From contig JBBTRN010000035.1 in assembly GCA_038065175.1 (NCBI GenBank), positions 1 to 5,260 of the forward strand: DNA of 5,260 bases, given 5' to 3'. A program made the position numbers and the translations under genes. The notes under the pieces are model-generated. The model was not told the DNA's origin. It searched no databases and was given only the letters and a program-made list of their open reading frames with translations. Positions within the stretch are counted from its first letter, which is position 1. Every line of letters begins with the position of its first letter. The DNA comes from JBBTRN01 sp038065175. GTDB lineage: Bacteria > Patescibacteriota > Doudnabacteria > UBA920. Of the stretch, positions 4,692-5,260 are shown in pieces.

Positions 4692-4793
4692 ATGATGCCC
4701 ATCGTGCTTTAGGTTTTATCTGATGGCCGAACAAATTTTATAAAACCGAAGTTGAAAAATAATCAAATCAAGTTAGGGCACGATGGGCATCAT
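4692..4793. repeat. 16-bp perfect inverted repeat in the 3' region of the YerC-like gene
   Basis: ATGATGCCCATCGTGC (4692-4707) and GCACGATGGGCATCAT (4778-4793) are exact reverse complements separated by 70 bases. A second, inner repeat pairs GGTTTTAT (4712-4719) with ATAAAACC (4740-4747). The unit begins eight bases after the YerC-like stop codon. It could fold the 3' end of the mRNA into a stable stem, or be a remnant of a small mobile or REP-like element. No flanking target-site duplication is evident. Confidence 0.7.
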
Positions 4794-4845
4794 TAGCAGC
4801 GTAAGGTTGCGCGCCCTTGCTATCACGGACGCGAGTGGCGAAAAG

Positions 4846-4878
4846 AAAAAATGCTATTATTGACAATAGCATTTTTTT
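4846..4878 (+). terminator. Intrinsic terminator
   Basis: AAAAAATGCTATT (4846-4858) pairs with AATAGCATTTTTT (4865-4877) around ATTGAC, and the right arm ends in a run of seven T. The A-rich left side makes it plausible in both directions. It lies about 160 bases after the YerC-like stop, so it ends a long 3' untranslated region or a separate small RNA. Confidence 0.8.
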
Positions 4879-4957
4879 GTTCCTTAAAAATAAAAATCGC
4901 GCCTGCTATCTAAAACTATAGCTGAAAAACCCCCCAAAAATATTTTTTTAGGAATGA

Positions 4958-4977
4958 TTTTCTACAGGTTATCCACA
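4958..4977 (+). promoter_or_regulatory. Tandem DnaA-box-like sites
   Basis: TTATCCACA at 4969-4977 is a perfect consensus DnaA box. TTTTCTACA at 4958-4966, two bases upstream, is one base away from TTTTCCACA, the variant that often accompanies it. The pair sits between AT-rich blocks (4937-4949 and 4978-4996) in a gene-free stretch. Two sites are fewer than most replication origins carry, so a local DnaA-controlled promoter or chance are alternatives. Confidence 0.45.
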
Positions 4978-5005
4978 AAAAAATTTTAAATTTTTGGATT
5001 CCCTG

Positions 5006-5025
5006 ATAAAATCAAAGGATTTTAT
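5006..5025. repeat. 8-bp perfect hairpin
   Basis: ATAAAATC (5006-5013) pairs with GATTTTAT (5018-5025) around a four-base loop. It overlaps the stop codon of the doubtful minus-strand small ORF and lies 12 bases before the -35 box of the promoter at 5038. No T-run follows on either strand. Confidence 0.4.
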
Positions 5026-5180
5026 GGCCGAAAAAATTTGCAATTTTTTTGTCCTGCCTCTATAATCTTTTTACGGTGAGAGTCCTTTAAGATTTTTTTC
5101 ACATCCGCGCTGTATTGTGTTGTGGTGATAATGGGCATAAGATAGCCGGCAGGAGCGGAAACAGTTTCGTTTGAAATCAA
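5022..5180 (-). CDS. Doubtful small minus-strand ORF
   Basis: The minus strand is open from a TTG at 5180-5178, or an ATG at 5138-5136, to a TAA at 5024-5022, giving 52 or 38 residues. The translation has a protein-like mix, including GYLMPIITTTQYSADVKK and a basic helix-like tail, and the codons are not repeat-derived. No Shine-Dalgarno site precedes either start and I recognise no family. It could be a real microprotein, a decayed gene fragment or chance. A strong plus-strand promoter match (5038-5066) lies inside it, which argues against it. Confidence 0.22.
   Translation of the reverse strand: MISNETVSAPAGYLMPIITTTQYSADVKKILKDSHRKKIIEAGQKNCKFFRP
5038..5066 (+). promoter_or_regulatory. 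Sigma-70 promoter of the zinc-ribbon gene
   Basis: TTGCAA (5038-5043) lies 17 bp before a perfect TATAAT (5061-5066). Transcription would start near 5073 and give a leader of about 145 bases before the ATG at 5218. I matched no known riboswitch in that leader. Confidence 0.55.
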
Positions 5181-5217
5181 TTAAAAATATACGGAAAGCC
5201 CCGGAGCTTCAAGATAT

Positions 5218-5260
5218 ATGTCCGAAAATAAAATGACCCATTGCCCCAAGTGCCACAAAC
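5218..5260 (+). CDS. N-terminus of a zinc-ribbon protein (cut by window end)
   Basis: The frame from ATG 5218 stays open to the window edge, giving 14 codons: MSENKMTHCPKCHK. The CPKC pair, preceded by His8 and followed by His13, is the typical first half of a zinc ribbon or zinc knuckle; a second Cys pair would be expected further on. GGAG at 5203-5206 is an acceptable Shine-Dalgarno site 11 bases upstream, and a consensus promoter lies at 5038-5066. A second ATG at 5233 in the same frame is a possible alternative start. Too little is visible to name the protein, since CxxC N-termini occur in many unrelated families. Confidence 0.55.
   Translation, partial: MSENKMTHCPKCHK

Noticed and set aside
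4355..4702. Minus-strand frame opposite the YerC-like gene
   Set aside because: The plus-strand frame has a promoter, Shine-Dalgarno site and helix-turn-helix match; the minus frame is explained by high G+C at third positions.
4692..4793. MITE with target-site duplication
   Set aside because: The inverted arms are good but no matching short direct repeats flank them, and there is no transposase-like terminal signature.
4771..4830. Possible tRNA-like region
   Set aside because: GC-rich stretches suggested arms, but there is no TTCRANNC T-loop, no acceptor pairing and no cloverleaf.
4783..4863. 26-codon small ORF starting inside the inverted-repeat arm
   Set aside because: It ends inside the terminator hairpin and has no recognisable features; length is within chance expectation.
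5073..5217. Riboswitch in the leader of the zinc-ribbon gene
   Set aside because: The leader is long enough, but I found no conserved cobalamin, TPP, SAM or FMN box and no expression-platform terminator.

Overview
The window looks like chromosomal sequence from a small-genome, low-to-moderate GC bacterium, most likely a Patescibacteria/CPR lineage. This is inferred from short, loosely packed genes, mostly weak or absent Shine-Dalgarno sites, a GIY-YIG protein next to a type IV pilin with a KSGAGFTLIELLVVIS leader, a signal-peptide protein made of TRK..A-type repeats, and long gene-poor stretches rich in imperfect palindromes. No rRNA, tRNA or universal marker gene is present, so the assignment is tentative. 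I see no CRISPR array, recognisable transposase or complete defence operon.

Layout. 42-338 (+) is a very AT-rich three-helix membrane protein. 339-936 has no credible gene but is dense in structure: G-tracts, two REP-like imperfect palindromes, a GC-rich hairpin, and a cluster of AGTGCT half-sites before an extended -10 promoter. 937-1311 (+) is a Tic20/DUF4870-like membrane protein, meeting a minus-strand pair tail to tail in a shared TTAA. The pair is a GIY-YIG endonuclease (1823-2116) and a type IV pilin-like protein (1308-1814), and a 16-bp perfect inverted repeat links the end of the first to the prepilin cleavage site of the second.

2117-2392 holds nested hairpins and a good extended -10 promoter. 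These lead into a secreted matrixin-like metalloprotease homologue (2393-3175, +) whose first zinc histidine is a glutamine. A 34-bp palindromic terminator and further palindromic repeats separate it from a convergent secreted alanine/lysine/arginine-rich protein built from 22-residue repeats (3351-4040, -). After a gene-free stretch comes a YerC/TrpR-family DNA-binding protein (4379-4684, +) with a good promoter and ribosome binding site, followed by a long 3' region with a 16-bp inverted repeat and an intrinsic terminator. The last 380 bases hold a tandem DnaA-box-like site, a consensus promoter, a doubtful minus-strand small ORF and the first 14 codons of a zinc-ribbon protein that runs off the window.

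Three products are exported or surface-directed (pilin, metalloprotease homologue, repeat protein) and two are small membrane proteins, so the region leans toward the cell envelope. Nothing shows that the genes form one pathway. The least ordinary signals are the Gln-for-His change in the protease motif, the 22-residue repeat protein, and the inverted repeats whose outer spans are all about 102-103 bp.
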